DNA of 8,462 nt from CAXRGH01 sp964230195 (GTDB lineage Bacteria; Pseudomonadota; Gammaproteobacteria; Enterobacterales; Alteromonadaceae): positions 1 through 8,462 of the forward strand of contig CAXRGH010000244.1 of assembly GCA_964230195.1 (NCBI GenBank), written 5' to 3'. The position numbers were made by a program, and so were the translations under genes. Within the stretch, counting starts at the first letter, position 1. Every line of letters begins with the position of its first letter. Positions 1 through 5,352 of this stretch are shown piece by piece. The notes beneath the pieces are model-generated. The model was given only the letters and a program-made list of their open reading frames with translations. It was not told the origin of the DNA and searched no databases.

Positions 1-239
1 TCGATATAGACAAACGCGCCTTCTACATAACCATCAATAGCGAATCCACGGATGACGCCGTCACGTGCACTATCGGTAGGTGATGATGAATTTCCTCCAC
101 TTGTGCCTGTATCAGTAACCGGTGGGGTTGTGGATGTTGAAGTGGTGGTGTTACTTCCGCCACCGCCGCCGCCGCACGCTGATATGAGAGATGCGATAAA
201 AAAGAAAACAACAACGGGTGTAGTAAAAATGAGACGCAT
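1..239 (-). CDS. Lipoprotein with poly-Gly linker, N-terminal part only (runs off left edge)
   Basis: The minus strand reads open from an ATG at 239 to the window edge (79 whole codons), so only the N-terminus is visible. Residues 1-21 form a signal peptide (MRLIF start, hydrophobic VVVFFFIASLI) ending in the lipobox I-S-A-C, with the lipidated Cys at residue 22. Six glycines follow, then a Ser/Thr/Pro-rich linker to about residue 60. The last visible residues (GFAIDGYVEGAFVYI) resemble the first strand of repeated beta-sandwich or carboxypeptidase-regulatory-like modules in large surface lipoproteins; that part is inference. Gly at +2 after Cys gives no inner-membrane retention signal, so an outer-membrane location is likely. 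GGAG lies 9 bases before this ATG. An in-frame ATG at 272 lacks a ribosome site and overlaps the predicted -10, so 239 is preferred. The function of the full protein cannot be known from here. Confidence 0.82.
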   Translation of the reverse strand, partial: MRLIFTTPVVVFFFIASLISACGGGGGGSNTTTSTSTTPPVTDTGTSGGNSSSPTDSARDGVIRGFAIDGYVEGAFVYI

Positions 240-270
240 AGGATACAACTCCAAGAATACGCGTCCTTGC

Positions 271-298
271 ATTATGTTTTAAAAATCATGATTCGCAA
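271..298 (-). promoter_or_regulatory. Possible sigma70 promoter of the lipoprotein gene
   Basis: On the minus strand TTGCGA (298-293, 4 of 6 to the -35 consensus) is followed after 16 bases by CATAAT (276-271, 5 of 6 to the -10 consensus). This would start transcription about 25 bases before the chosen ATG. The 10-base palindrome AATCATGATT (284-293) lies in the spacer and touches the -35, a place where a repressor could act. Read by eye only. Confidence 0.4.
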
Positions 299-337
299 AT
301 AATAGCTAAAATGAGAGGCTATTTCTAGCTGTTATTT
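297..337. repeat. 12-bp inverted repeat in the divergent intergenic region
   Basis: Left arm AAATAATAGCTA (297-308) and right arm TAGCTGTTATTT (326-337) are complementary over 12 positions with one G-U-type pair and a 17-base loop. The arms are A+T rich and no clear T-run follows, so this is a weak terminator candidate. It lies upstream of both divergent genes, so an operator or a 5' leader structure is possible. Function unknown. Confidence 0.4.
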
Positions 338-445
338 TGAACCGGAGTCAACCAGTAAAACACTACAATAAATCAACCCCATAAAAATGCCAAATACAGT
401 GTATACTCGGGTCCTGATACTCTCTGGAACAGGCGCAGTACAATA

Positions 446-1045
446 ATGACAACAACTAACAACCTCACATTATTTGGTTCAATCACCTCACCTTATGTCA
501 GGCGATTACGGATTTGGCTTGCAGAAAACAGCATCCAATATACCTTCACCAACCTTAATATTTTTGATAAAGACGAACGAGAATGGTTAAAGTCCATCAA
601 CCCAACCAACAAAATCCCAATGATAAAATTGGATAATGAGGTCATCTTTGACTCATCTGTAATCCAACGGTATTTGGCGCAATACTATCAAAAGCAAACC
701 CTCAATTGGCAACAGGAAAACACATTAACGGTTATCAATAGCGCCAACGACTCCCTGGTTGAGCTTCTCATATGCCAACGTTCTGGTCTTGATACAGCAC
801 AAGACGTTCTATTTTTTAATCTACAAAATGAAAGAATTAAGCAAGTACTGAATAGTCTTGAATCAGAAACATCAAGTCGTCATTATGCGGAGTTTGGTTA
901 TCTGGAGATTTGCTTATTCTGCCTTCTTGATTGGATTTTATTCCGTGACTTAGTTTCACTAAGTCCCTATCCGAATTTGTTAGCGTTCCATCAGCACTAT
1001 GCCAACCGTGCAAGTTGCATCAACACCGCCCCTTCCGATGCCTAA
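446..1045 (+). CDS. Glutathione S-transferase family protein (YibF-like)
   Basis: A 199-residue cytosolic protein of normal GST length. Residues 7-82 form the thioredoxin-like N-terminal domain: LFGSITSPYVRRLR places a Ser (S15) at the usual catalytic or glutathione-activating position, NKIPMI supplies the cis-proline (P58), and FDSSVIQRYL (D69, S70) is the glutathione gamma-glutamyl-binding motif. The rest is the helical C-terminal domain ending in YPNLLAFHQHYANRAS, as in GST C-domains. The GSxTSPxVRxL start resembles E. coli YibF. It probably conjugates or reduces small electrophiles with glutathione; the substrate cannot be told. The ribosome site is weak (GGAAC/AGGCG at 426-435), but the first ATG aligns with the expected domain start. 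It is divergent from the lipoprotein gene and separated from the sulfatase by a hairpin, so probably transcribed alone. Confidence 0.9.
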   Translation: MTTTNNLTLFGSITSPYVRRLRIWLAENSIQYTFTNLNIFDKDEREWLKSINPTNKIPMIKLDNEVIFDSSVIQRYLAQYYQKQTLNWQQENTLTVINSANDSLVELLICQRSGLDTAQDVLFFNLQNERIKQVLNSLESETSSRHYAEFGYLEICLFCLLDWILFRDLVSLSPYPNLLAFHQHYANRASCINTAPSDA

Positions 1046-1056
1046 CCGGTCATGTG

Positions 1057-1096
1057 CCTCGGGCTTTACCCCATATTTACGGTAAAGCCCTTGAGG
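1057..1096. terminator. Perfect hairpin after the GST gene, possible terminator
   Basis: GGGCTTTACC (1061-1070) and GGTAAAGCCC (1081-1090) are a perfect 10-bp inverted repeat with a 10-base loop. Flanking CCTC (1057-1060) and GAGG (1093-1096) can extend the stem across a 2-base bulge. It begins 11 bases after the GST stop. There is no T-run on either strand, so an intrinsic terminator is uncertain; it may act as an mRNA 3' stabiliser or a protein-binding site. Confidence 0.45.
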
Positions 1097-1119
1097 GTTA
1101 TCCACGACAAAGTTACACT
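1091..1119 (+). promoter_or_regulatory. Weak candidate promoter of the sulfatase gene
   Basis: TTGAGG (1091-1096) and TACACT (1114-1119) each match 4 of 6 consensus bases and are spaced by 17, about 40 bases before the sulfatase ATG. The -35 overlaps the right foot of the hairpin. Two 4-of-6 hexamers occur often by chance, so confidence is low. Confidence 0.3.
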
Positions 1120-1158
1120 CAAGAAAAATTCTTTTAAAGCCAGAGAGCTACTACGTTT

Positions 1159-2793
1159 ATGTTTTTAAAATCAGCTATGTTAACAACACTAATCTCTGCC
1201 ATCTCATTTGCTGGTATTGCTGACAACCATGAATTACCAATTCAGCAAGATAAAACGGTCGATGACCGCCCCAACATCATTGTATTGTTAGCCGATGATT
1301 TAAGCTATCACTCTGTTGGCTTTTCAGGCAATACTCAAGTCATCACGCCAAAGCTTGATCAGCTCGCAAATGACGGTGTGATATTTGACCGAGCGTATGA
1401 TACGACCGCAATCTGTATGGCCAGCAGAGCTCAAGTGTTTACTGGTAAATACGAGTTCAAAACGGGAACCAACTTTCTTCATGGTGCAATGACGCCCGCC
1501 ATTTGGAAGGATTCGTACCAAGTGAGATTAAAACAAGATGGTTATTACACCGGGTTTGTCGGTAAATTTGGGTTTGCCGTTAAAGACGATGTCTCAAACT
1601 GGGATTACAACAAGCCTGAGCATTTGCCGATAGATGATTTTGACGAGTGGTATGGATGGCCGTCTCAAGGAAGTTACAACGCCAAAGCCAATACTCAAAT
1701 TAAGAAATTTAGTAAAGCATATCCTCACACAACAGCTGCTGTGGCCGCTGCGTCAATGGAGTTTATAGACAAAGCAAAAGAGCGTGAAGCACCATTTCTA
1801 CTCTCAATTAGCTTTAAAGCTCCTCACAAACCCTTCTCTCCCGATCCTGCGTACGATGACATCTATAAAGACACCGTATGGAAAAAGCCCAACAACTATG
1901 GCGAACAGGGCGCAAAGCATATTCCTCAACAAGCAAAAAGTGGTCGTCAGTACCGTACTATGCTGGACTTTATTGATAGCAATTACCAAGAAAACATGCG
2001 CAAATACAATCAATTAGTATATGGTATCGATGTCGCAGTAGGAATGATCAGAGATCATCTTACACAAGCTGGAGTCGCTGATAATACGGTTATTCTATTT
2101 TTAAGCGACAATGGATATAGCCTTGGCGCCCATAACATGAGCGGTAAGGTACTACCTTATGAAGAGCCATCAAGAACGCCTTTTATTGTCTTTGACCCAA
2201 GACAAAAGAAACAACAATCAATTGAACGCACACGGGCACTGGTCAGTAACCTTGATGTCGCACCAACGTTATTTGAATTAGCCGGCTCGAAACCGCCACT
2301 TGCAATGGACGGAAACAGTGTACTACCCTTACTAACTGATTCTTCGGCAAGAACCAACGAGGCGATCCTATTAATTCAAGACTGGGGCAATGGCCCAACC
2401 CATAGCCTTTCTGTTGTTACCGAAAATTTCAAATACATCTATTGGCCATATGCCCATGATATGCCGGTAGCTGAAGAGCTATATGACCTTCGTAATGATG
2501 CACTGGAAATGACAAATCTGATTGATGATCCGGAATACAGTGCTCAGCTTAGACTCCTCCAAAACGCATATGATACCGCTATTAAAAAATGGAAAAGTGA
2601 GAGTGTGAAAACTGGCGACTATCCTGTTTATGGGGATATTTTTGACCGTCATTTATCTTGGCAGAAAAAACTAACACTTATGCCTCAGCATATTAAAGAG
2701 TCTTATACCCAGTGGGAGCGTATCGAGCAAGCGGAACTGGAACGCAAGGCAAAACGTAAAAATAAAAACAAGAAGGAAGCAAAACGCAGTTAA
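1159..2793 (+). CDS. Exported formylglycine-dependent sulfatase (S1-type family)
   Basis: A 544-residue member of the alkaline-phosphatase-like sulfatases, hydrolysing sulfate esters, probably of a carbohydrate. Residues 1-21 look like a Sec signal peptide (cleavage near FAGIA-DN), so it acts in the periplasm or outside. Active-site features: D46-D47 (metal), C86 in C-M-A-S-R (the Cys oxidised to formylglycine) with R90, K136 in the GK motif, H223 in KAPHKP, D317-N318 in LSDNG (metal) and K330 in SGK. Residue 138 is Gly where many sulfatases have the His of GKWH. The region around ELYDLRNDALEMTNL is the usual C-terminal subdomain; the last 15 residues are strongly Lys/Arg-rich. No maturase or polysaccharide-degradation partner lies in the window, so the maturase must be encoded elsewhere. 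The start is the first ATG because Lys4 gives a proper signal-peptide n-region; ATG 1177 is an alternative. The substrate cannot be assigned. Confidence 0.93.
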   Translation: MFLKSAMLTTLISAISFAGIADNHELPIQQDKTVDDRPNIIVLLADDLSYHSVGFSGNTQVITPKLDQLANDGVIFDRAYDTTAICMASRAQVFTGKYEFKTGTNFLHGAMTPAIWKDSYQVRLKQDGYYTGFVGKFGFAVKDDVSNWDYNKPEHLPIDDFDEWYGWPSQGSYNAKANTQIKKFSKAYPHTTAAVAAASMEFIDKAKEREAPFLLSISFKAPHKPFSPDPAYDDIYKDTVWKKPNNYGEQGAKHIPQQAKSGRQYRTMLDFIDSNYQENMRKYNQLVYGIDVAVGMIRDHLTQAGVADNTVILFLSDNGYSLGAHNMSGKVLPYEEPSRTPFIVFDPRQKKQQSIERTRALVSNLDVAPTLFELAGSKPPLAMDGNSVLPLLTDSSARTNEAILLIQDWGNGPTHSLSVVTENFKYIYWPYAHDMPVAEELYDLRNDALEMTNLIDDPEYSAQLRLLQNAYDTAIKKWKSESVKTGDYPVYGDIFDRHLSWQKKLTLMPQHIKESYTQWERIEQAELERKAKRKNKNKKEAKRS

Positions 2794-2798
2794 GTAAT

Positions 2799-2817
2799 GA
2801 GCTCTGCTAAAGAGCTC
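2799..2817. terminator. Small hairpin between convergent genes, weak terminator candidate
   Basis: GAGCTCT (2799-2805) and AGAGCTC (2811-2817) form a perfect 7-bp stem with a 5-base loop, six bases after the sulfatase stop and 24 bases before the end of the convergent gene. The position suits a two-way terminator, but no T-run follows on either strand. Confidence 0.35.
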
Positions 2818-2840
2818 CCTACTATATCTCGGCACATCAA

Positions 2841-3155
2841 CTAGTAATAGCGCCCATGACTGTGAACAGTAACCCGTGGGCGTTGATTGTAGCATTTGTG
2901 ATGTCTCTTTATTGGAAATCTTCCATGGAGACTTACATGGGGACCAAGGGGTATATCATATCCTACAGCCCCGCACCTATGATGACTATGATGGTGATTG
3001 TGATTGTGATGATACTGTTTCACTCTAGCATATTTATGATGATTAACGACGTGATGTTTATGATGACCTGAGCCATTACCGTGGGCTGATGCCTCAAATA
3101 CTAAGCCACCTCCTAATAACACTATTGCCACAATTGTATTGGTAACGTTTTTCAT
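2841..3155 (-). CDS. Small exported histidine-rich protein of unknown function
   Basis: A 104-residue protein I do not recognise. Residues 1-24 are a clear signal peptide (MKN start, hydrophobic TIVAIVLLGGGLVF, cleavage after EASA), so the mature protein is about 80 residues in the periplasm or outside. It contains 21 histidines, mostly as HH or HHH clusters between residues 30 and 60, where they alternate with Asn, Lys and Tyr, and two cysteines (in RCG and HKC). A less repetitive segment, GYDIPLGPHVSLHGRF, suggests a folded part. The composition suggests binding of Ni, Zn, Cu or Co ions, which is inference. A good ribosome site (AAGAGAG) stands 6 bases before the ATG. It is convergent with the sulfatase and divergent from the YigZ-family gene, so it has its own promoter. 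No metal transporter or metalloenzyme adjoins it. Confidence 0.78.
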   Translation of the reverse strand: MKNVTNTIVAIVLLGGGLVFEASAHGNGSGHHKHHVVNHHKYARVKQYHHNHNHHHSHHRCGAVGYDIPLGPHVSLHGRFPIKRHHKCYNQRPRVTVHSHGRYY

Positions 3156-3181
3156 AGTTTTTCTCTCTTTTTTAGTTTAAC

Positions 3182-3210
3182 GCTATACAAGATACAACGA
3201 GTTAAGTTAA
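3182..3210 (-). promoter_or_regulatory. Candidate promoter of the histidine-rich protein gene
   Basis: On the minus strand TTAACT (3210-3205) and TATAGC (3187-3182) each match 4 of 6 sigma70 bases with a 17-base spacer, 26 bases before the start codon. This 88-base divergent gap must also hold the rightward promoter of the YigZ-family gene, for which I see no convincing hexamers. Low confidence. Confidence 0.3.
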
Positions 3211-3243
3211 CCTCACCTGAACACGCATAAGACAATTGGACAA

Positions 3244-3834
3244 ATGAGTTACGACATTCCGTTAGAAACTACTGAAACCTGCTACGAAGTTAAGAAAAGT
3301 TTGTTCTACGCGCGTGCAGGGCACGTGACCAACAAGCAGGACGTCCAACTTTTATTAAATAGTGCAAAAGCAGACTACCCTGACGCCCGCCATCATTGCT
3401 GGGCCTACCAACTAGGCGACCCACAACGAGCAACGCATGCGGCCATGTCAGATGATGGTGAGCCGTCTGGCACTGCTGGCAAACCAATTCTGAATGTCAT
3501 ACAACATAAAGACATAGGGGATATTATGGTGGTCGTATCGCGCTATTTCGGAGGTACAAAACTTGGCGCCGGTGGTTTAGTAAGAGCATATGCGGCCGCA
3601 ACGCAACAGACACTACTTGCAATGCCTGTAAAACCCCACATCGCTACAACAATGATAGAGCTAACGATGCCCTTTGCTCACGAGCCAACGATGAGACATT
3701 GGATATCACAGCACAACGGAGAAATCTCTCAGTGTGATTATTACCACAATGTTTTGATGTCCGCCTTGTTACCAGATCAACACATTACTGCACTGAAAAT
3801 TTTATGTGCAAATTTAAAAATAAGCATGAAATAG
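3244..3834 (+). CDS. yigZ: YigZ / IMPACT-family protein
   Basis: A 196-residue cytosolic protein, close to the roughly 204 of E. coli YigZ. Residues about 15-125 form the UPF0029/IMPACT domain, with the family signatures AMSDDGEPSGTAGKPIL (about 67-83) and VVVSRYFGGTKLGAGGLVRAY (about 96-116). The C-terminal 60 residues match the position of the DUF1949 ferredoxin-like domain found in bacterial members. Eukaryotic IMPACT regulates GCN2 and some bacterial members are linked to ribosomes or RNA, but the YigZ biochemical role is unsettled, so no reaction is assigned. The ribosome site is poor (TTGGA, 4 bases before the ATG), but the N-terminus MSYDIPLETTE lines up well with the family. It stands alone here, not next to pepQ or trkH as in E. 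coli, and converges on the tRNA terminator. Confidence 0.93.
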   Translation: MSYDIPLETTETCYEVKKSLFYARAGHVTNKQDVQLLLNSAKADYPDARHHCWAYQLGDPQRATHAAMSDDGEPSGTAGKPILNVIQHKDIGDIMVVVSRYFGGTKLGAGGLVRAYAAATQQTLLAMPVKPHIATTMIELTMPFAHEPTMRHWISQHNGEISQCDYYHNVLMSALLPDQHITALKILCANLKISMK

Positions 3835-4042
3835 CGAACATGAACGAGGACGAGAGTATTTTCATGTCTCGTATTATACCCGAGCAACCCAAAGAATCAT
3901 GATTTCACTCGAGTGACCATAACTATCAGCTTTCTAATGCAACGAATAAACCACCCAGCCACATGACTGAACGCTAATGATGGAGTCTTGATAACACGGG
4001 AATGCACCTTAAACGGGATCAGTAACATGATGCTTCAGACAC
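3835..4042. other. 208-base gap between convergent yigZ and tRNA-Leu, no convincing gene
   Basis: No supported coding region is seen. The stretch holds a weak hairpin (ACGAGA 3850-3855 with TCTCGT 3867-3872, 11-base loop), a minus-strand TATAAT (3878-3873), two abutting perfect palindromes (3895-3916) and only very short open frames (for example 20 codons from 3840 on the plus strand). From 3917 to 4042 I see nothing notable. Confidence 0.6.
3895..3916. repeat. Two abutting perfect palindromes, possible operator sites
   Basis: AATCATGATT (10 bp, 3895-3904) is followed without a gap by TCACTCGAGTGA (12 bp, 3905-3916). Both are perfect dyads, as expected of homodimer binding sites. The 10-bp dyad recurs at 284-293 in another intergenic region. 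They lie upstream of a minus-strand TATAAT. No regulator gene is in the window. Confidence 0.4.
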
Positions 4043-4064
4043 AAAAAAACCGGCAAAGCCGGTT
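4043..4064 (-). terminator. Rho-independent terminator after tRNA-Leu
   Basis: On the minus strand AACCGGC, loop TTT, GCCGGTT forms a perfect 7-bp G+C-rich stem running into a T-tract (A-run 4043-4049 on the plus strand). It starts 8 bases beyond the tRNA CCA end and closes the folP-to-tRNA transcription unit. Confidence 0.92.
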
Positions 4065-4072
4065 CTCTTATT

Positions 4073-4158
4073 TGGTGCCGAGAGCGGGACTTGAACCCGC
4101 ACGTCCATAGGACACTACCCCCTCAAGATAGAGTGTCTACCAATTCCAACACCTCGGC
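4073..4158 (-). tRNA. leuU: tRNA-Leu, anticodon GAG (leuU-like)
   Basis: An 86-base class II tRNA with encoded CCA. Read on the minus strand: acceptor GCCGAGG pairs with TCTCGGC (one G-U), discriminator A. The anticodon stem CTATC/GGTAG encloses loop TTGAGGG, giving anticodon GAG for Leu codons CUC/CUU. The long variable arm folds as GTCC-TAT-GGAC and the T arm is GCGGG-TTCAAGT-CCCGC. It is highly similar to E. coli leuU, which also lies directly behind secG. Only 14 bases separate it from the secG stop, so it is probably processed from the operon transcript. Confidence 0.97.
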
Positions 4159-4172
4159 TAAAACTTTAACCA

Positions 4173-4520
4173 TTAGTCTGGAACTTCAGATGAAGGCTCA
4201 TCAACCACTGGTACTTCAATATTTTCAGGTTTAGCTTGCGCTTCAACTGGCACTTCAAGTTGCTGCCATTCTTCTTCGCCCGCTTGCTTGGTATTCGACA
4301 TCCCACCAAGAATCAAACTGATCACAAAAAACAAGGTTGCAAGTACGGCTGTTGAGCGCGTAAGGAAGTTACCACCGCCTGATGCTCCAAATACAGTGTT
4401 AGCACCACCAGCGCCAAACGATGCACCCATGTCAGCGCCTTTACCTTGTTGGATTAACACTAAACCAATCAGCAAAACGGCAACAACTAAATAAACAACA
4501 ATTAAAATATCATAAATCAT
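4173..4520 (-). CDS. secG: SecG, SecYEG translocase subunit
   Basis: A 115-residue inner-membrane protein (E. coli SecG is 110). Two transmembrane helices are seen at about residues 3-24 and 52-72. Between them is the diagnostic loop LIQQGKGADMGASFGAGG...VFGASGGGNFLTR. The tail from about residue 76 is acidic, rich in Glu and Pro, and variable in the family. SecG aids the SecA-driven step of protein export through SecYEG. The gene starts 3 bases after the tpiA stop with ribosome site AGAGA inside the tpiA end, implying coupled translation, and is followed closely by tRNA-Leu. Confidence 0.96.
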   Translation of the reverse strand: MIYDILIVVYLVVAVLLIGLVLIQQGKGADMGASFGAGGANTVFGASGGGNFLTRSTAVLATLFFVISLILGGMSNTKQAGEEEWQQLEVPVEAQAKPENIEVPVVDEPSSEVPD

Positions 4521-4523
4521 GAC

Positions 4524-5276
4524 TTATCTCTTCTCACTTGCCTTTAAGCAAATTTCTTTAAACGTCTGAGGCTCTAAACTCGCACCGCCAACCAAAGCAC
4601 CGTTGACATCATCAATGTCGAATAACTCACTCGCGTTACTCGGCTTTACACTACCTCCGTAGAGGATTGGCATAGTTTGACCTACTTTTTCATTCAACTC
4701 ACGTAAATAATTACGGATGAACAAATGAACTTCCCTAACCTGATCAACAGATGCCGCTTTACCGGTACCAATTGCCCAAATAGGCTCGTACGCAACAATG
4801 ACTTTATTCAAATCATCAGCACTAAGACCTTTTAAGGCTTCCGCGAGTTGCTCTGTTAAGAACTCTACCAATAAGCCTCGCTCTCGGGTCTCTTCCGACT
4901 CTCCAACGCACAAAATCGGCTTCAAACCAGCATCGAGAGATTTTCGTAATTTTTTAGCAATTAGTTGATTGCCTTCGCTTTGGTATTCACGTCTCTCCGA
5001 GTGCCCTACAATTACGTACTCGCAACCAGAGTCACTCAACATGGTTGCACTCACTTCTCCCGTAAATGCACCGTTATTGTCGGCGCTTACGTTCTGAGCA
5101 CCGAGTGAAAATACGCCAGCGTTTGTCATACCTAAAAGCGTAAACGGGGGGCAAATCAAAATATTAACGCCGTCAATATTTTTGTCAAAGGCTGCTAAAA
5201 AAGACTGAAACAGCGTTGAACTACCGTTCATCTTCCAGTTTCCCGCGATCAGAAATTCATTCGAATCGTGATTCAT
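4524..5276 (-). CDS. tpiA: Triosephosphate isomerase
   Basis: A 250-residue TIM barrel of standard length, converting dihydroxyacetone phosphate and glyceraldehyde 3-phosphate in glycolysis and gluconeogenesis. Catalytic residues are visible: K15 in NWKMNG, H92 in VGHSERR, and E164 in AYEPIWAIGTG, the start of the flexible lid loop. YGGSVKP (206-212) and ALVGGASL (227-234) bind the phosphate. A strong ribosome site GGAGGGG precedes the ATG by about 6 bases. It lies between glmM and secG, an order found in Pseudomonas and several marine gammaproteobacteria but not in E. coli, where tpiA is elsewhere. Confidence 0.98.
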   Translation of the reverse strand: MNHDSNEFLIAGNWKMNGSSTLFQSFLAAFDKNIDGVNILICPPFTLLGMTNAGVFSLGAQNVSADNNGAFTGEVSATMLSDSGCEYVIVGHSERREYQSEGNQLIAKKLRKSLDAGLKPILCVGESEETRERGLLVEFLTEQLAEALKGLSADDLNKVIVAYEPIWAIGTGKAASVDQVREVHLFIRNYLRELNEKVGQTMPILYGGSVKPSNASELFDIDDVNGALVGGASLEPQTFKEICLKASEKR

Positions 5277-5352
5277 AGGTGCCCCTCCAAATTAGGCATG
5301 CATAGTACCCAAACCATCCTTGAGATACAAGCGAAAATTCTGTTGAACTTTG
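5277..5352 (-). promoter_or_regulatory. glmM-tpiA gap with possible weak internal promoter
   Basis: This 76-base gap is wider than the other gaps after folP. On the minus strand TTGTAT and TACTAT are spaced by 17 bases (3 of 6 and 4 of 6 to consensus) upstream of the strong tpiA ribosome site. An extra promoter for tpiA-secG-leuU would make sense for a glycolytic gene, but the hexamers are poor. No terminator is seen. Confidence 0.25.

Larger units (their letters stand above)
240..445. promoter_or_regulatory. Divergent intergenic region, lipoprotein gene / GST gene
   Basis: These 206 bases separate two divergently read genes and should hold both promoters. Besides the leftward promoter there is a rightward -10-like TATACT at 402-407 without a good -35 at the usual distance. 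A palindrome lies at 284-293 and a longer inverted repeat at 297-337. No additional gene is visible. Confidence 0.5.

Noticed and set aside
52..282. Plus-strand frame with a poly-Pro run at the left edge
   Set aside because: The prolines are the reverse complement of the poly-Gly linker of the lipoprotein, whose frame has a lipobox and a Shine-Dalgarno.
1098..1106. TTATCCACG, 8 of 9 to a DnaA box
   Set aside because: A single near-match with no cluster, no AT-rich unwinding element and no replication genes; expected by chance.
2970..3060. ATGATG/GTGATT-type repetition that could suggest a tandem repeat or CRISPR-like array
   Set aside because: The units are irregular and short and are explained by runs of His codons (CAT/CAC) in the minus-strand gene.
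2856..3071. Plus-strand frame opposite the His-rich gene, rich in Met, Ile and Val
   Set aside because: It is the complement of the His codons (ATG repeats), with no ribosome site; the minus-strand frame has the signal peptide and ribosome site.
446..3834. A joint polysaccharide-degradation or defence system made of GST, sulfatase, His-rich protein and YigZ
   Set aside because: Orientations alternate, each gene has its own intergenic region, and no partner typical of such systems is present; no sequence evidence ties them together.
3849..3872. ACGAGA...TCTCGT as a yigZ terminator
   Set aside because: Only 6 bp with an 11-base loop and no T-run; too weak to call.
3840..3902. 20-codon plus-strand frame MNEDESIFMSRIIPEQPKES after yigZ
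   Set aside because: No ribosome site, no recognisable features and very short; treated as chance.
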